Assembly: GCF_016031625.1 (NCBI RefSeq)
Contig: NZ_JACCHP010000005.1
Location: forward strand, 303,158 to 367,157
DNA from: Bradyrhizobium agreste
Lineage (GTDB): Bacteria; Pseudomonadota; Alphaproteobacteria; Rhizobiales; Xanthobacteraceae
Length of the DNA: 64,000 nucleotides
Direction: 5' to 3'
Shown: piece by piece, positions 19,866 through 29,430 of the stretch
Layout of the letters: each line of letters begins with the position of its first letter
Position numbering within the stretch: position 1 is the stretch's first letter
Program-made: the position numbers and the translations under genes
The notes under the pieces: generated by a model
Told to the model about the DNA's origin: nothing
Database searches by the model: none
Seen by the model: the letters and a program-made list of their open reading frames with translations, nothing else

Positions 19866-21437
19866 CTACTCGGGAAGGCCTGCAACGCGGAGGGCGTCAC
19901 CCAGCGAAGAGGCTAGCGCCGGCGCGCAGTTGACGCCCTGGAACTGACGGCCGTAGCGGAACGTCGGGTGAAGCTCCAGCACCCGCGCGGCCGCCGCTTT
20001 CGCCTCCTGCAAGCGTCCCAGCTTTGCCAGCGCTGCGGCCAATTGCACATGGGTGATGCTGTGGCGAGGATTGGCCTGAACCGAGCGGTAAGCGGCGCGG
20101 CACGCCTCCTCATATCGGCCGCGATGGAAATGCCCGAGCGCCTGGGCATCGAATGCGGCGAATGCCCAGGAATCGAACGGGCTCAGCCGTAGACCTTGCT
20201 CGCTCCATTCGATGGCGCGGTCGGAATCTCCGCCCCAGCCGAGCACGACACTGCCGAGAATGTAGGTCAGCGCCGATGATGGGCTGATGGCGAGCGCGGC
20301 CTCGAACGCGGTGAATGCCGCGGAGCGATCGTGCCCGTCCATGCCGACCGAAAAACCCGCGAGCGTGAGAGCAAGCGCATCATCCTGGCCGTGAGCGATG
20401 GCCGAGCGCGCGTGGCGGATCGAAGCCTCGCGATTGGCTTCCTGCAAACCGGCCCGGAGAAACAAGCAATGATGGCACATCGCTGCATTGCCGTGCGCGA
20501 GTGCATACGTAGGTTCGAGCGCGATCGCACGTTCGAGCAACACGAGCGCCTGGGTGACCTGAGCTGGCATGCCGGAATCGACGTCCGGTTGGGCGCGCAG
20601 GACGAGATCATAGGCATCGAGGCTGTCTGGCCGCTTGCGCTTGACCCTGTTGATCTCGGCACGCCGCAGGCTGGGCGCGATGGCACCGACGGCGGACAAT
20701 GCGATGTCATCCTGGAGGGCGAAGACGTCTTCGGACCGGCGGTCAAATCGCTCGGCCCATAAGTGCATTCCGCTCGTTGCATCGATCAACTGGCCGGTGA
20801 TGCGGACCAGCGTGCCTATCCTGCGGACGCTGCCTTCCAGGACGTAGCGTACACCAAGCTCGCGGCCGACCTGCTTCACGTCCACCGCGCGCCCCTTGTA
20901 GGCGAATGTGGAATTCCGCGCGATCACGAACAGCCAGTTGATGCGTGAGAGCCCGGTGATGATGTCGTCGACCATCCCGTCGGCGAAATAATCCTGGTCA
21001 GGATCGCCGCTCAGGTTCGTGAAAGGCAACACTGCGATCGATGGCCTGTCGGGCAATGTCAGCAGCGGCGCTTGCGGCGTCGCCTGTGCGCGATTCGGAT
21101 CGGACGTTGTCACGGTGGGGCCGACATAGCGATAGCCGCGGCGCGGCAGCGTTTCGATCCAATGCTCCTCACCGGAGAGGTCCGCCAGCGTGCGCCGCGC
21201 CGCCGCGATCTGGACCGTCAGATTGCTATCCTCGATGGCTTGGCCGGGCCAGGCCGTCTCGATCAAGGCGCCTTTCGAAACTGGCGCGCCAGCCTGCCGG
21301 ACGAGGAGGGCGAGGAGCAGCACGGCGCGCCGGCCGAGTCCGGTCGGCTCAGCCCCGTGGAACAGGATTCCCGCCTCGACATCGAGCCGAAAGGGACCAA
21401 ATTCAAGGATCGCGGCCATCGCCGAAGAAGGGCACAT
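19866..21437 (-). CDS. CadC-like winged-helix regulator with TolB-like and TPR regions
   Basis: About 523 residues. The N-terminal 100 residues are an OmpR/CadC-type winged-helix DNA-binding domain (ILEFGPFRLDVEAGILFHG, GRRAVLLLALLVRQAGAPVSK, NLTVQIAAARRTLADL, ETLPRRGYRYVGP). A TolB/adenylate-cyclase-associated segment follows (PSIAVLPFTNLSGDPDQDYFADGM, and LEGSVRRIGTLVRITGQLIDA), and the C-terminal half is a set of TPR-like helical repeats rich in Ala. There is no obvious membrane helix, so it appears cytosolic. The start is ATG 21437 or ATG 21419; both precede the first domain strand and neither has a clear ribosome site. It is divergent from the cupin gene, its likely target. Confidence 0.87.
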   Translation of the reverse strand: MCPSSAMAAILEFGPFRLDVEAGILFHGAEPTGLGRRAVLLLALLVRQAGAPVSKGALIETAWPGQAIEDSNLTVQIAAARRTLADLSGEEHWIETLPRRGYRYVGPTVTTSDPNRAQATPQAPLLTLPDRPSIAVLPFTNLSGDPDQDYFADGMVDDIITGLSRINWLFVIARNSTFAYKGRAVDVKQVGRELGVRYVLEGSVRRIGTLVRITGQLIDATSGMHLWAERFDRRSEDVFALQDDIALSAVGAIAPSLRRAEINRVKRKRPDSLDAYDLVLRAQPDVDSGMPAQVTQALVLLERAIALEPTYALAHGNAAMCHHCLFLRAGLQEANREASIRHARSAIAHGQDDALALTLAGFSVGMDGHDRSAAFTAFEAALAISPSSALTYILGSVVLGWGGDSDRAIEWSEQGLRLSPFDSWAFAAFDAQALGHFHRGRYEEACRAAYRSVQANPRHSITHVQLAAALAKLGRLQEAKAAAARVLELHPTFRYGRQFQGVNCAPALASSLGDALRVAGLPE

Positions 21438-21531
21438 TTCGCAGGTTTTTTGCAACGTTTTCCGAACGGCTTCACTACTTTCGGGCTGACCTGGATCACT
21501 ATCGCGGCTGCAACAAGCGATGGAGGGATAC

Positions 21532-21993
21532 ATGACCGCGAAACCCGTGATCCGCAGGCCAGGCGAGGCCGAAGGGGTCGTGCTGCGCGGCCAACCCATG
21601 GCCTTTCTGGTGACCGGCAAGGACACCAGGCACACGAGTATGTTCGACTGGACCATTCCGGCAGAATTCGCCACGGGCCGGCACGTGCATCGTGTTCAGG
21701 AAGAGACGTTCTACATGCTCGAAGGCGAGTGTGAATGGCATGTTGGGGATGAGATTGTCCGGGCAACCCCCGGGACCTTTCTCTTCATTCCTCCGGGCGT
21801 AGCTCACAACATCACCAACGTGAGCGAGAAGCCCGCCCGCGTGCTCATGACCGTCTCCCCGCCGGGACACGAGCATTATTTCGAGGAGCTGGCCAAGCTG
21901 ACGGCCAGTGGACCGCCGGATGCGAAGGCCATCGGCGCCTTACGCGCCCGCTTCGATACCGACCAACTCTCGGCATTGACGTCAAGAGCTTGA
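21532..21993 (+). CDS. Cupin-domain protein
   Basis: A 153-residue single-domain cupin. Motif 1 is visible in ATGRHVHRVQEETFYMLEGECEWHVG, with two His and a Glu able to bind metal, and motif 2 in FLFIPPGVAHNITNVSEKPARVL with the third His. Many such proteins are small-molecule dioxygenases or sugar-binding proteins; the substrate cannot be read from the sequence. ATG 21532 has GGAGGG 4-9 bases upstream (the earlier ATG at 21520 sits inside that site). The regulator gene diverges from it with about 95 bases between starts. Confidence 0.9.
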   Translation: MTAKPVIRRPGEAEGVVLRGQPMAFLVTGKDTRHTSMFDWTIPAEFATGRHVHRVQEETFYMLEGECEWHVGDEIVRATPGTFLFIPPGVAHNITNVSEKPARVLMTVSPPGHEHYFEELAKLTASGPPDAKAIGALRARFDTDQLSALTSRA

Positions 21994-22063
21994 TGTCAGG
22001 CCGGCGCGATGGTGGACCGACATCACGGTCGAACCGGCCACGCCGGCTCCTTCTATCGTGCTG

Positions 22064-23236
22064 TCAGGTCAGGTCCGCCAAATGCGCGACCAGCCGATCG
22101 ACCTCCGCTTCCGTGTTGTAATAATGCGGTGACGCCCGCACGAGATGGGGCAGCGAGCGACGCTCGGCATCGATGCGGGTGCTCGACGGGTCTGAAGCGC
22201 CGATCGTGATGCCGGCTGCAGCGGCGCTGGCGACAATGCCGTCCGCCTCGTGCCCGTCGATCGTGAAGCTGACGATCGCACCCGGCACACGTCCGAGGTC
22301 GCGAATGGTGATGCCTGGAAGGGCCGCAATGCCGCTACGAAGACGGTCGGCGAGCAGGCGGCAGCGCTGTTCGATCGGAGCGAGTCCGATCTCGAGGGCG
22401 TAGTCGACAGCCGCGCCGAGCCCAAGCCGGGCGGCGTAGTTGTTTTCCCAGGTCTCGAAACGGCGGGCATCGTCGCGAAGCCGATACTCATCGCGCGAGA
22501 CCCAGGGCGCTGCGAAATGGTCGATCATCGGCGGCTCGAGCTGCTGCAGCAGCGCGCGGCGGACGTAGAGAAAGCCGGTGCCGCGCGGGCCGCGCAGGAA
22601 TTTGCGGCCCGTGGCCGACAGCATGTCGCAGCCGATGGCTTCGACGTCGACCGTCATCTGTCCGACCGCCTGGCAGGCGTCGAGCAGATAGGGAATGCCA
22701 TGCGCCCGCGCGACCCTGCCTATTGCAGCGGCCGGATTGACCAGCCCGCCATTGGTCGGAACCCAGGTAATGGCGATCAGCTTCACGCGTCGGTCGATCA
22801 TGCGCTCCAGCGCAAGCACGTCGAGCTCGCCGCTAGCATCGCTCGGCACGACCTCGATGGTCGCGCCGGTCCGTTTCGCGACCTGAAGAAACGCAACATA
22901 ATTGGCCGCGTATTCCGCCTCGGCGGTCAGGATGCGGTCGCCCTTGCGGAACGGCAGCGAATAGAATGCCATCTGCCAGGCAACCGTCGCGTTCTCCACG
23001 AGCGCGATCTCGTCGGGGGCGGCATTCAGCAGGCGCGCGACCGAGCCGTAGACCCCATCTAACCGCTCGGCTTCGCGATCGGCGGCGGCATAGCCTCCGA
23101 TCTCGGTTTCGAGGTCGAGATGCTGCTTCATTGCAGCGACGACGGAGGTCGGCATCAGCGCCGCGCCGGCGTTGTGGAGATACGCGAGCCGGCTGGTGGC
23201 CGGCGTGTCGGCACGTATTCGGTCGAGGTCGATCAC
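22064..23236 (-). CDS. Class V aminotransferase (cysteine desulfurase/epimerase-like)
   Basis: A 390-residue PLP enzyme of fold type I, class V. The PLP-linked lysine is in SATGRKFLRGPRGTGFLYV, the pyridine-nitrogen aspartate in YLLDACQAVGQMTVDV, and an early HNAGAALMP loop contacts the cofactor. The family includes isopenicillin N epimerase-like and kynureninase-like enzymes, and the sequence alone does not fix the substrate; the lack of a catalytic-cysteine loop typical of NifS/SufS makes a sulfur-donor role less likely. The start is GTG 23236, with GGAGGG about 5 bases upstream. Confidence 0.88.
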   Translation of the reverse strand: MIDLDRIRADTPATSRLAYLHNAGAALMPTSVVAAMKQHLDLETEIGGYAAADREAERLDGVYGSVARLLNAAPDEIALVENATVAWQMAFYSLPFRKGDRILTAEAEYAANYVAFLQVAKRTGATIEVVPSDASGELDVLALERMIDRRVKLIAITWVPTNGGLVNPAAAIGRVARAHGIPYLLDACQAVGQMTVDVEAIGCDMLSATGRKFLRGPRGTGFLYVRRALLQQLEPPMIDHFAAPWVSRDEYRLRDDARRFETWENNYAARLGLGAAVDYALEIGLAPIEQRCRLLADRLRSGIAALPGITIRDLGRVPGAIVSFTIDGHEADGIVASAAAAGITIGASDPSSTRIDAERRSLPHLVRASPHYYNTEAEVDRLVAHLADLT

Positions 23237-23313
23237 TCACGCCCTCCGCGTCTTGCGATGTCGTCCAGGAATTAGGCGCGTTGCCAAGCGCGAGCAAGAT
23301 GGGCCGGCGCGCT

Positions 23314-23871
23314 TCAGATGCAGAGGCCGAGCAGCTTGACGTGACAATTGCCGGACTTTGGCCTGCTGGCGGGCGCGACCTCGCGCTTCACGGCAACGAC
23401 GGGCTCCTTGTCCTTTTTCCTGCCTTTGCCCTTCGGCTCGTAGTCGCCGGCGATGACCATGGCCCAATAGGTGCGCTTGCCGCTGGCATTCCTGGCGCTC
23501 GCAATACCGACACGGGAGGCGTTGTGCAGCAAGAGATTCTTGCGGTGCCCGGAGGAGTCGATCCACTGGCCCAGCGTCTTCTCGAAACTGTCATAGCCGT
23601 AGGCGATGTTCTCGGCGGCGCGCCCCGCGCCGGCCGGTGCGACACGGCGGTTGAACGGGCCGAGTGCGTCGTGGCTGAGGGCGTCCTTCGCCGCCATCGC
23701 GCGGGCCTGATCCATGGCGATGCGATCGAGGGTGGCGTCGCGGACGACGCGGGCCTCACCATGCTTCTGACGGAAGCTGGAGATCAGCTCTGCCGGTGAG
23801 TCGGCCAGCGCGGGCGCGCCTGCCAGCAGCACAAGGCCAGCGATCGTTCCGCCAACCATACGATGCATCAT
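23314..23871 (-). CDS. Secreted CAP-domain (SCP/PR-1) protein
   Basis: A 185-residue exported protein. A signal peptide (MMHRMVGGTIAGLVLLAGAP, cleavage after ALA at about residue 24) is followed by a CAP domain: LISSFRQKHGEARVVRDATLDRIAMDQARAMAAKD, the AENIAYGYDSFEKTLGQW motif and SSGHRKNLLLHNASRVGIA with the conserved His. A Lys-rich loop and a C-terminal Cys pair (NCHVKLLGLCI) probably form a disulfide. The open frame continues far upstream to 24447, but that part is out-of-frame sequence of the next gene. ATG 23871 has GGGGGA 5 bases before it. CAP proteins bind lipids or wall components; the role here is unknown. Confidence 0.88.
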   Translation of the reverse strand: MMHRMVGGTIAGLVLLAGAPALADSPAELISSFRQKHGEARVVRDATLDRIAMDQARAMAAKDALSHDALGPFNRRVAPAGAGRAAENIAYGYDSFEKTLGQWIDSSGHRKNLLLHNASRVGIASARNASGKRTYWAMVIAGDYEPKGKGRKKDKEPVVAVKREVAPASRPKSGNCHVKLLGLCI

Positions 23872-23963
23872 CGTCCCCCGAGCGCCCATGATCTCTGCCA
23901 AATGTGCGTGATCCAAGCGCTTCTCGATCGCCATTGTGGAGGCTTCAAGGCGCAGATTCCGCG

Positions 23964-25058
23964 CTAGCTCGTTGGGAGCTTCGCCTCGAAATTGAAGCGG
24001 TCGCGCAGGTTCTTGCGCTGCTCCAGGATGTCCTTGAGGAAGGCGCGGTCCTGCTCGTTCTTCATCATCGGCTCGATCAGGTCGAGCTGGTTCATGGCGA
24101 CCAGTTGCAGGACCTCCATGCGCGGCTTGCCGCTGGTGTTGCGTGGCAGGGCATGCACGACCTGGATGTGCTCGGGCGGCTTCGGTCCCTTGGCGGCGGC
24201 CAGCTCGCTGCGGAGCTGACCCTCGAGCGCGGCCTGATCGGCTTCGACGAAGGCGTAAAGCCCTACGCCGGAGCGGCGATCGGCAAAGGCGACGATGGCG
24301 GCGTCGCGCACGGCGGGATTTCGGCGGATCAACTCGGCCAGCACGGGCGCGTCGTTGACGAGCCGGCGGCCGCCGCCCTCGCGGTCGGTGAAGTTGAACA
24401 GGCCGCGGGTGATGGCGCGATAGACCTTCTTGCCGGTGGCGAGCCACAGGCTCGCGGCGAACGACTTCCTCGCCAGGATCTTTCGCTCTCGCGGCGTCAG
24501 CGCCTCGGGCGCGTAGGAACGCTTGTGCTTGAGCAGATGCCGGAGGTCTTCATAGGCGAGGATGCGATAGAGCCGGCCGCGGCGCTCGAAACACGCGGCG
24601 AGCTGGAAGTCGGTCACATAGGCGTGGCCGTCGCGGCCGACCAGCCAGTTCTGCTCCTTTGCAAGATCGTTGTGGCATATGCCGGCGCGGCGCAGCCGGC
24701 GCAGTGCGGCCTTGGCGGAGCGGAAATAGGCGACATCGCCATGGGGTTTTGCCAGATGCAGCGCGACGCCGTCGACGAAGCCGCGCACCAGAGCGCGGCG
24801 CCCGGCCCATAGCAGCTCGGGTCCGACGTCGAGGCCTTTGGCGCGCAGCAGGGCCTGCTTCTCGCGGGCGAACAGGTGGAGTGCCAGCAGGAACGACCAC
24901 CATGGCACCTCGTCGAGCCGGCGCAGCACCGCGTCGATCTCGCCGCTTTCGTCGCGGAAACGGCCGCGCTCGACGGTCGAGAACACGTCGCGCTTGAGCA
25001 TCACGCCTTCGGTCCAGCGCGCCGACAGCTCTGCGGCGTCCTCTTTGGGCAGGCTCAT
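23964..25058 (-). CDS. RIO/WaaP-like kinase fused to an acyl-CoA synthetase C-terminal domain
   Basis: A 364-residue two-part protein. Residues 1 to about 200 form a small kinase-like fold: catalytic loop GICHNDLAKEQNWLV, metal-binding YVTDFQLA in place of DFG, and no recognisable Gly-rich loop. Residues about 235-335 read like the mobile C-terminal domain of an AMP-forming synthetase: LIRRNPAVRDAAIVAFADRR, VGLYAFVEA and the A10-type catalytic lysine motif LPRNTSGKPRMEVLQ, without the large N-terminal adenylation domain. A charged helical tail ends the protein. It starts 8 bases after the trmFO stop, so it is probably co-transcribed with it. The substrate is unknown; lysine modification or transfer of an acyl-adenylate is possible but speculative. 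Confidence 0.8.
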   Translation of the reverse strand: MSLPKEDAAELSARWTEGVMLKRDVFSTVERGRFRDESGEIDAVLRRLDEVPWWSFLLALHLFAREKQALLRAKGLDVGPELLWAGRRALVRGFVDGVALHLAKPHGDVAYFRSAKAALRRLRRAGICHNDLAKEQNWLVGRDGHAYVTDFQLAACFERRGRLYRILAYEDLRHLLKHKRSYAPEALTPRERKILARKSFAASLWLATGKKVYRAITRGLFNFTDREGGGRRLVNDAPVLAELIRRNPAVRDAAIVAFADRRSGVGLYAFVEADQAALEGQLRSELAAAKGPKPPEHIQVVHALPRNTSGKPRMEVLQLVAMNQLDLIEPMMKNEQDRAFLKDILEQRKNLRDRFNFEAKLPTS

Positions 25059-25065
25059 CGCAAAC

Positions 25066-26493
25066 TCACGCGGCGGCGGCAATGCGCAGGTGGTCGGCGA
25101 TCCAGCGATCAAGATCGGCGAGTGCCCGTGCGCTCAGCGCCTGCTTCTTGGCCACCGTCTTCTCGTTGCCGCGCAGCCGCGTGCCATCGGGCTTCTTCGT
25201 TGGCACGGTCGCGAGCGGTGGGAACAGGCCGAAGTTGATGTTCATCGGCTGGAACGAGCGGGTGCCCGGTTCGATGGTCTCGATATGGCCGCCGGTGATG
25301 TGACCGAGCAGCGATCCCAGTGCGGTCGTAGCGGGCGGACTGACAAGCATCTCGCCGCGCGCGTCCGCGGCTGCATAGAGACCCGCGATCAAGCCGACGC
25401 TAGCCGATTCCACATAGCCCTCGCAGCCCGTCATCTGGCCGGCGAAGCGCAGCCGCGGCTGCGCACGCAGCCGCAGCTGGCCGTCGAGCAGCTTTGGCGA
25501 GTTCAGGAAGGTGTTGCGATGCAGGCCGCCGAGGCGGGCGAATTCCGCGTTCTCCAGTCCCGGAATGGTCCGGAAGATGCGCTGCTGCTCGCCGTACTTC
25601 AGCTTGGTCTGGAAGCCGACGATGTTGTAGAGCGTGCCGAGCTTGTTGTCCTGGCGCAGCTGCACGATCGCGTAGGGTTTCGTGGTGGGATCGTGCGGAT
25701 TGGTGAGGCCGACCGGCTTCATGGGACCATGGCGCAGCGTCTCGGGGCCACGTTCGGCCATCACCTCGATCGGCAGGCAGCCGTCGAAATAGGGCGTGTT
25801 GGTCTCCCATTCCTTGAACTCGGTCTTCTCGCCGGCGATCAGCGCGGCGACGAAGCCGTCATACTGCTCCTTGGTCATGGGGCAGTTGATGTAGTCGGCG
25901 CCGTTGCCGCCAGGGCCGACCTTGTCGTAGCGCGATTGGAACCAAGCCACCGACATATCGATGGATTCGCGGTGCACGATCGGCGCGATGGCGTCGAAGA
26001 AGGCGAGGGCGTTCTCGTCGGTCAGCTCGCGGATGGCCTCAGCCAGCGGCGCGGAGGTGAGGGGCCCCGTGGCGACGATGACGTTGCTCCACTCGGCCGG
26101 CGGCAGGCCGGCGACCTCGCCGCGTGCGATTTCGATCAGAGGATGATCGTTCAGCGCCCTGGTGACGGCAGCGGAGAAGCCGTCACGATCGACTGCAAGT
26201 GCGCCGCCGGCGGGCACCTGGTTGGCGTCGGCGGCGCGCATGATCAGCGAGTCGAGGCGGCGCATCTCCGCATGCAGCAGGCCGACGGCGTTGTTGGCGG
26301 CGTCATCCGAGCGGAACGAGTTGGAGCAGACGAGCTCGGCGAGCCCGTCAGTGCGGTGCGCCTCGGTCATGCGGGTCGGCCGCATCTCGTGCAGAACCAC
26401 GGGAACGCCGGACTTTGCAACCTGCCAGGCAGCTTCCGAACCGGCGAGGCCGGCACCGATCACGTGCACGATGTTGGATTGGGGTCCTGTCAT
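25066..26493 (-). CDS. trmFO: Methylenetetrahydrofolate--tRNA-(uracil-54-C5)-methyltransferase TrmFO
   Basis: FAD- and folate-dependent enzyme that makes 5-methyluridine at position 54 of the tRNA T-loop, using methylene-THF instead of SAM. The 475-residue protein opens with a Rossmann FAD motif ([20 protein letters not shown]) and the family signature [33 protein letters not shown], of which the parts before and after residue 40 are diagnostic. [19 protein letters not shown] near residue 345 contains the conserved cysteine region. It was formerly called Gid. Normal length, no sign of damage. Confidence 0.96.
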   Translation of the reverse strand: MTGPQSNIVHVIGAGLAGSEAAWQVAKSGVPVVLHEMRPTRMTEAHRTDGLAELVCSNSFRSDDAANNAVGLLHAEMRRLDSLIMRAADANQVPAGGALAVDRDGFSAAVTRALNDHPLIEIARGEVAGLPPAEWSNVIVATGPLTSAPLAEAIRELTDENALAFFDAIAPIVHRESIDMSVAWFQSRYDKVGPGGNGADYINCPMTKEQYDGFVAALIAGEKTEFKEWETNTPYFDGCLPIEVMAERGPETLRHGPMKPVGLTNPHDPTTKPYAIVQLRQDNKLGTLYNIVGFQTKLKYGEQQRIFRTIPGLENAEFARLGGLHRNTFLNSPKLLDGQLRLRAQPRLRFAGQMTGCEGYVESASVGLIAGLYAAADARGEMLVSPPATTALGSLLGHITGGHIETIEPGTRSFQPMNINFGLFPPLATVPTKKPDGTRLRGNEKTVAKKQALSARALADLDRWIADHLRIAAAA

Positions 26494-26622
26494 GGAGCGG
26501 ACAGGTAGCGCTTTTCCGCGGTGAGTGGAATCTCCGAGATCGAGTTTTCTGCCATCAGATACGACAACGCCCGCACGAGGCGGGCGCTATCGGTCCGTTC
26601 CGGGCGGAAGGGCTGAACGATA

Positions 26623-26775
26623 TCAGCCCTGATACTGGCCGGCGGCAACGCGCGGGATGTCCGAGCGATCGAGGCCGATATCGGCCAGTTCGCGATCGCT
26701 GAGCTGGGACAGCTCGGCAACATTGCGCTGATAGTCCCGGAAGGCCTGGATCATGCGGATGAGCGAGAGCAGCAT
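26623..26775 (-). CDS. Small DUF1127-family protein
   Basis: A 50-residue protein translated from 26775 down to the TGA at 26623. It begins MLLSLIRMIQAFRDYQR and continues with LSQLSDRELADIGLDRSDIP, the hallmark DUF1127 motif with conserved Arg and Asp-Ile-Gly-Leu. AGGAG lies 8 bases before the ATG. Members in alphaproteobacteria are short, basic, RNA- or protein-binding regulators involved in phosphate, stress or small-RNA metabolism; the exact role of this one is unknown. It precedes the trmFO operon on the same strand by about 130 bases. Confidence 0.9.
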   Translation of the reverse strand: MLLSLIRMIQAFRDYQRNVAELSQLSDRELADIGLDRSDIPRVAAGQYQG

Positions 26776-27239
26776 TGGTAGTCTCCTGTAGTTCGATTCA
26801 GCCTTTGCTTGGAGGCCTCATCGTTGAAATGAATATAGGTGAGAGTGGTGCAGTGCGAAAGTTCCGATGTTGCGATGCAGCTAAGCACTGTGTGCATAGC
26901 GCGCGTAACGGAGGATTAACCGGAAGGCGCTTCCGCTCAAAGCTTGGCCAAGATCGTTCGGAATCGGCAGTAAGCACCAGTAAAATAACGGGTTTGTGTC
27001 AAATCTTGATCTCGATTATCGCGGAAGTAAATTGCCGGTAAGCGGACGGCAAGTTCAACGCAGCAGCATCTAAACCCAAGTCCCGCCCGCCTGATTCGCA
27101 TAGGGCGTGGCGCTATGTTATGAATATAAATTCATCTATATGTCCGTTTGGAACGCCAAAATGCTCCAAAGAGCGATGCGGCGCCGCGCCCGGACGGTGA
27201 GGCACGCTCGCCGAGATTTGGCTGTGCGGATTCTGCCGG
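26776..27239. other. 464-base intergenic region, no gene recognised
   Basis: The stretch lies between the DUF1127 gene and the lytic transglycosylase gene. Local AT content is higher than in neighbouring genes, especially around 26990-27150. The plus-strand frame open over 26775-27041 has no ribosome site, a cysteine-rich composition and no family resemblance, so I do not call it a gene. Promoter elements for the DUF1127 gene are expected here but I could not pick one confidently. A small RNA could be hidden but no terminator hairpin with a T-run was found. Confidence 0.6.
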
Positions 27240-28064
27240 CTAAGGGGCGCGTGCGAGCTGGGCGGCAAAATAGGCCACCGTCTTGGAGTAGACCTCGCTC
27301 TTGTTCCACTGCTGGAGCACGGCGAAATTCGGACTGCCCGGCTGCCAGTCCTTGCCTTTCTGCCAGCCATAGCCGGCCAAGTAATTGGCGGTGGAGGCGA
27401 GCACGTCGGGCACGTTATGCAGGAGATCGCGCTTGCCGTTGCCGTCGAAGTCGACGGCATATTTCATCCAGGATGACGGCATGAACTGGGTCTGGCCGAG
27501 CTCGCCGGCCCAGGCGCCTTTCATGTCGGCAGGCGCAAGATCGCCGCGCTGAACGATGCGCAGCGCATCCAACAGCTCGGCACGAAACTGCTCGGAGCGA
27601 CGGCAATCGTAAGCGAGCGTTGCAAGCGAGCGGATGGTCGCGAACTTGCCGGTATTGATGCCGAAATCGGTCTCCAGCCCCCAGATCGCGACCAGGACTT
27701 CGCCCGGCACGCCATAGGTCTGCTCGATGCGCGACAGCACCGAGCCGTATTGCTTCATCCTGTTGGCGCCGCGCTCCAAACGCGGTGGCACCATGCGGCC
27801 GGAAAATTCCTCGAAGCTCTGGGTGAAAACCTTTTGCGAGCGATCGCGGTTGAGCACGCTTTGGTCGAGTGTGACGCCGGCAAGCCCGGCGGCGATGGTC
27901 TGCTGCGAGATGCCCTTCGCCGCAGCGTCGGTTTTGAAATCAGCCAGCCAGGCGTCGAAATTGCCCGAGCCGCAGGCAACCGCGGCGGGCGCTGGCTCGA
28001 CTGAGAGAAGGGACGCGGAGAGGGCGAAGGCTGCGAGAGCAAGACGAGAAATCGTCGGAGTCAT
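27240..28064 (-). CDS. Lytic murein transglycosylase, MltB family
   Basis: A 274-residue exported enzyme that cleaves peptidoglycan glycan strands to 1,6-anhydro ends. A signal peptide (LALAAFALSASLLSVEPAPA) precedes a soluble SLT_2 domain: FDAWLADFKTDAAAKGIS, then the catalytic glutamate in VAIWGLETDFGINTG, AYDCRRSEQFRAELLDAL, and the substrate-groove motif GELGQTQFMPSSWMKYAVDFDGNGKRDL. The C-terminal peptidoglycan-binding module present in some family members is absent. The start ATG 28064 (MTPTISRLALAA) is chosen because the upstream in-frame extension to 28130 is rich in rare residues and would bury the signal peptide. Anhydro-muropeptides released by this enzyme are substrates for NagZ encoded earlier in the window. 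Confidence 0.93.
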   Translation of the reverse strand: MTPTISRLALAAFALSASLLSVEPAPAAVACGSGNFDAWLADFKTDAAAKGISQQTIAAGLAGVTLDQSVLNRDRSQKVFTQSFEEFSGRMVPPRLERGANRMKQYGSVLSRIEQTYGVPGEVLVAIWGLETDFGINTGKFATIRSLATLAYDCRRSEQFRAELLDALRIVQRGDLAPADMKGAWAGELGQTQFMPSSWMKYAVDFDGNGKRDLLHNVPDVLASTANYLAGYGWQKGKDWQPGSPNFAVLQQWNKSEVYSKTVAYFAAQLARAP

Positions 28065-28183
28065 CAGATGAAATGGATTTCCGTGAATTGACCTGACCGG
28101 CGGCATAATCTCGGCTGTAACCGCGGCCAAAGCAAGGCGTGCAGCCCTGTCCGAGCCGGGCAGGGCTGCACGTCACGAGATTG

Positions 28184-29092
28184 TCAGACGTCCGTCCGAT
28201 TCCGCCACGGGAATAGGTTGGCCGGGAAGTCGGCGGCCGGCTTGCGCGGCCGATGCGGCGGAGGCGGCACTGGACGTGCGCCCGGATCGGACGCGATCAC
28301 CTTGCGGTAGAGGTGCCAGGTGGCATGCCCGAGCAGCGGGACCACGACGGCGAGGCCGAGGAAGGCCGGGATCGTGCCGAGCGCGAGCAGCACCGCCACG
28401 ATCAGGCCCCAGGCCGCCATCGGCACCGGGTTTTTCGCGACCACGCGCAGCGAGGTGCTCATCGCCTCGAACGCACCGGCGTGGCGATCCAGCATCAAGG
28501 GGAACGACACGGCACTGAGACAGAGCGCGGCGAGCGCGAACAGGAAACCGGTGCTGCAGCCAACCACGATCAGCCACCAGCCTTGCTGCGTCGTCAGCAC
28601 GCGCTTGATGAAGTCGGAGAATCCGCTGACGCCTTCGTAGCCGAACGCCGCGACATAGATCGCCTGTGCGGTCGCCACCCAGGTGACGAACAGGGCGAGC
28701 AGCAACGTACCGAGGCCGAGCATCGCACCGAACGACGGCGAGCGCAGCACCTCCATGGCATCCCAGGCGCTGGCCGGTTCATAGCGCTCGCGCCGGCTGG
28801 AAAGCTCGTAGAGCCCGAGCGCGGCGAAAGGCCCGATCAGCGCGAAGCCTGCGGCGAGCGGAAACAGGAGCGGCAGCACCGAATAGCCCATCACCACGCG
28901 GGCGAGCACGAGGCCGAGCACCGGGTAGATCACGCAGAGAAGGATGGCGTGGCTCGGAACGGCCTTGAAATCCTCCCAGCCGCGCCTGAGCGCGTCGTGC
29001 AGATCAGATAATTTGATGGTTCGGATCACCGGTCCAACCGCATCCGTAGGCTGGGCCATCGTGGGGACATTGCCTTGGTAGAGTGTGGCCAT
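28184..29092 (-). CDS. DUF2189 integral membrane protein
   Basis: A 302-residue inner-membrane protein of the DUF2189 family with about six predicted helices, such as ILLCVIYPVLGLVLARVVMGY, LPLLFPLAAGFALIGPFAAL, LGTLLLALFVTWVATAQAIYV and GLIVAVLLALGTIPAFLGLAV. The soluble N-terminus has VIRTIKLSDLHDALRRGWEDFKA and the C-terminus is Pro/Arg-rich (PPPPHRPRKPAA). ATG 29092 has AAGGGAG upstream and is used instead of the long open extension to 29395, which is not coding in character. Some members are encoded near cytochrome oxidase genes, but no such context is visible here. Confidence 0.87.
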   Translation of the reverse strand: MATLYQGNVPTMAQPTDAVGPVIRTIKLSDLHDALRRGWEDFKAVPSHAILLCVIYPVLGLVLARVVMGYSVLPLLFPLAAGFALIGPFAALGLYELSSRRERYEPASAWDAMEVLRSPSFGAMLGLGTLLLALFVTWVATAQAIYVAAFGYEGVSGFSDFIKRVLTTQQGWWLIVVGCSTGFLFALAALCLSAVSFPLMLDRHAGAFEAMSTSLRVVAKNPVPMAAWGLIVAVLLALGTIPAFLGLAVVVPLLGHATWHLYRKVIASDPGARPVPPPPHRPRKPAADFPANLFPWRNRTDV

Positions 29093-29430
29093 GGTCGCTA
29101 GCTCCCTTGCCAAGCGGCTGCGTCCGGCGCCGGCAAACGGCGCAAGCGGCCGCCTTTTCTCTTGAAATCCTGCGATCCCGACCAGACGCGAATTCCGGAT
29201 GGCATCGCGAGCTGAACGGCAAGCATACTTCCAAGTCCGAGTCCTGTCCCTCACCCTTGGGTGAATTTTGATGCCGCGGCGCAACCACGACGACGTCATT
29301 CTGTCGTCATTTCGCCGCAGATAAGCTGATGCTGCTGGTCGTTCGCAGAACTTCGTGGGCGCGACGCGGTAACCTCGTCTATAAGTGTCGCTCAAGGCAC
29401 TTCCAACGGATTCCTTTTCGGGGAGCAGAC

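Noticed and set aside
26775..27041. 88-codon plus-strand frame opposite the DUF1127 promoter
   Set aside because: No ribosome site, unusual Cys/Arg content and no family resemblance.
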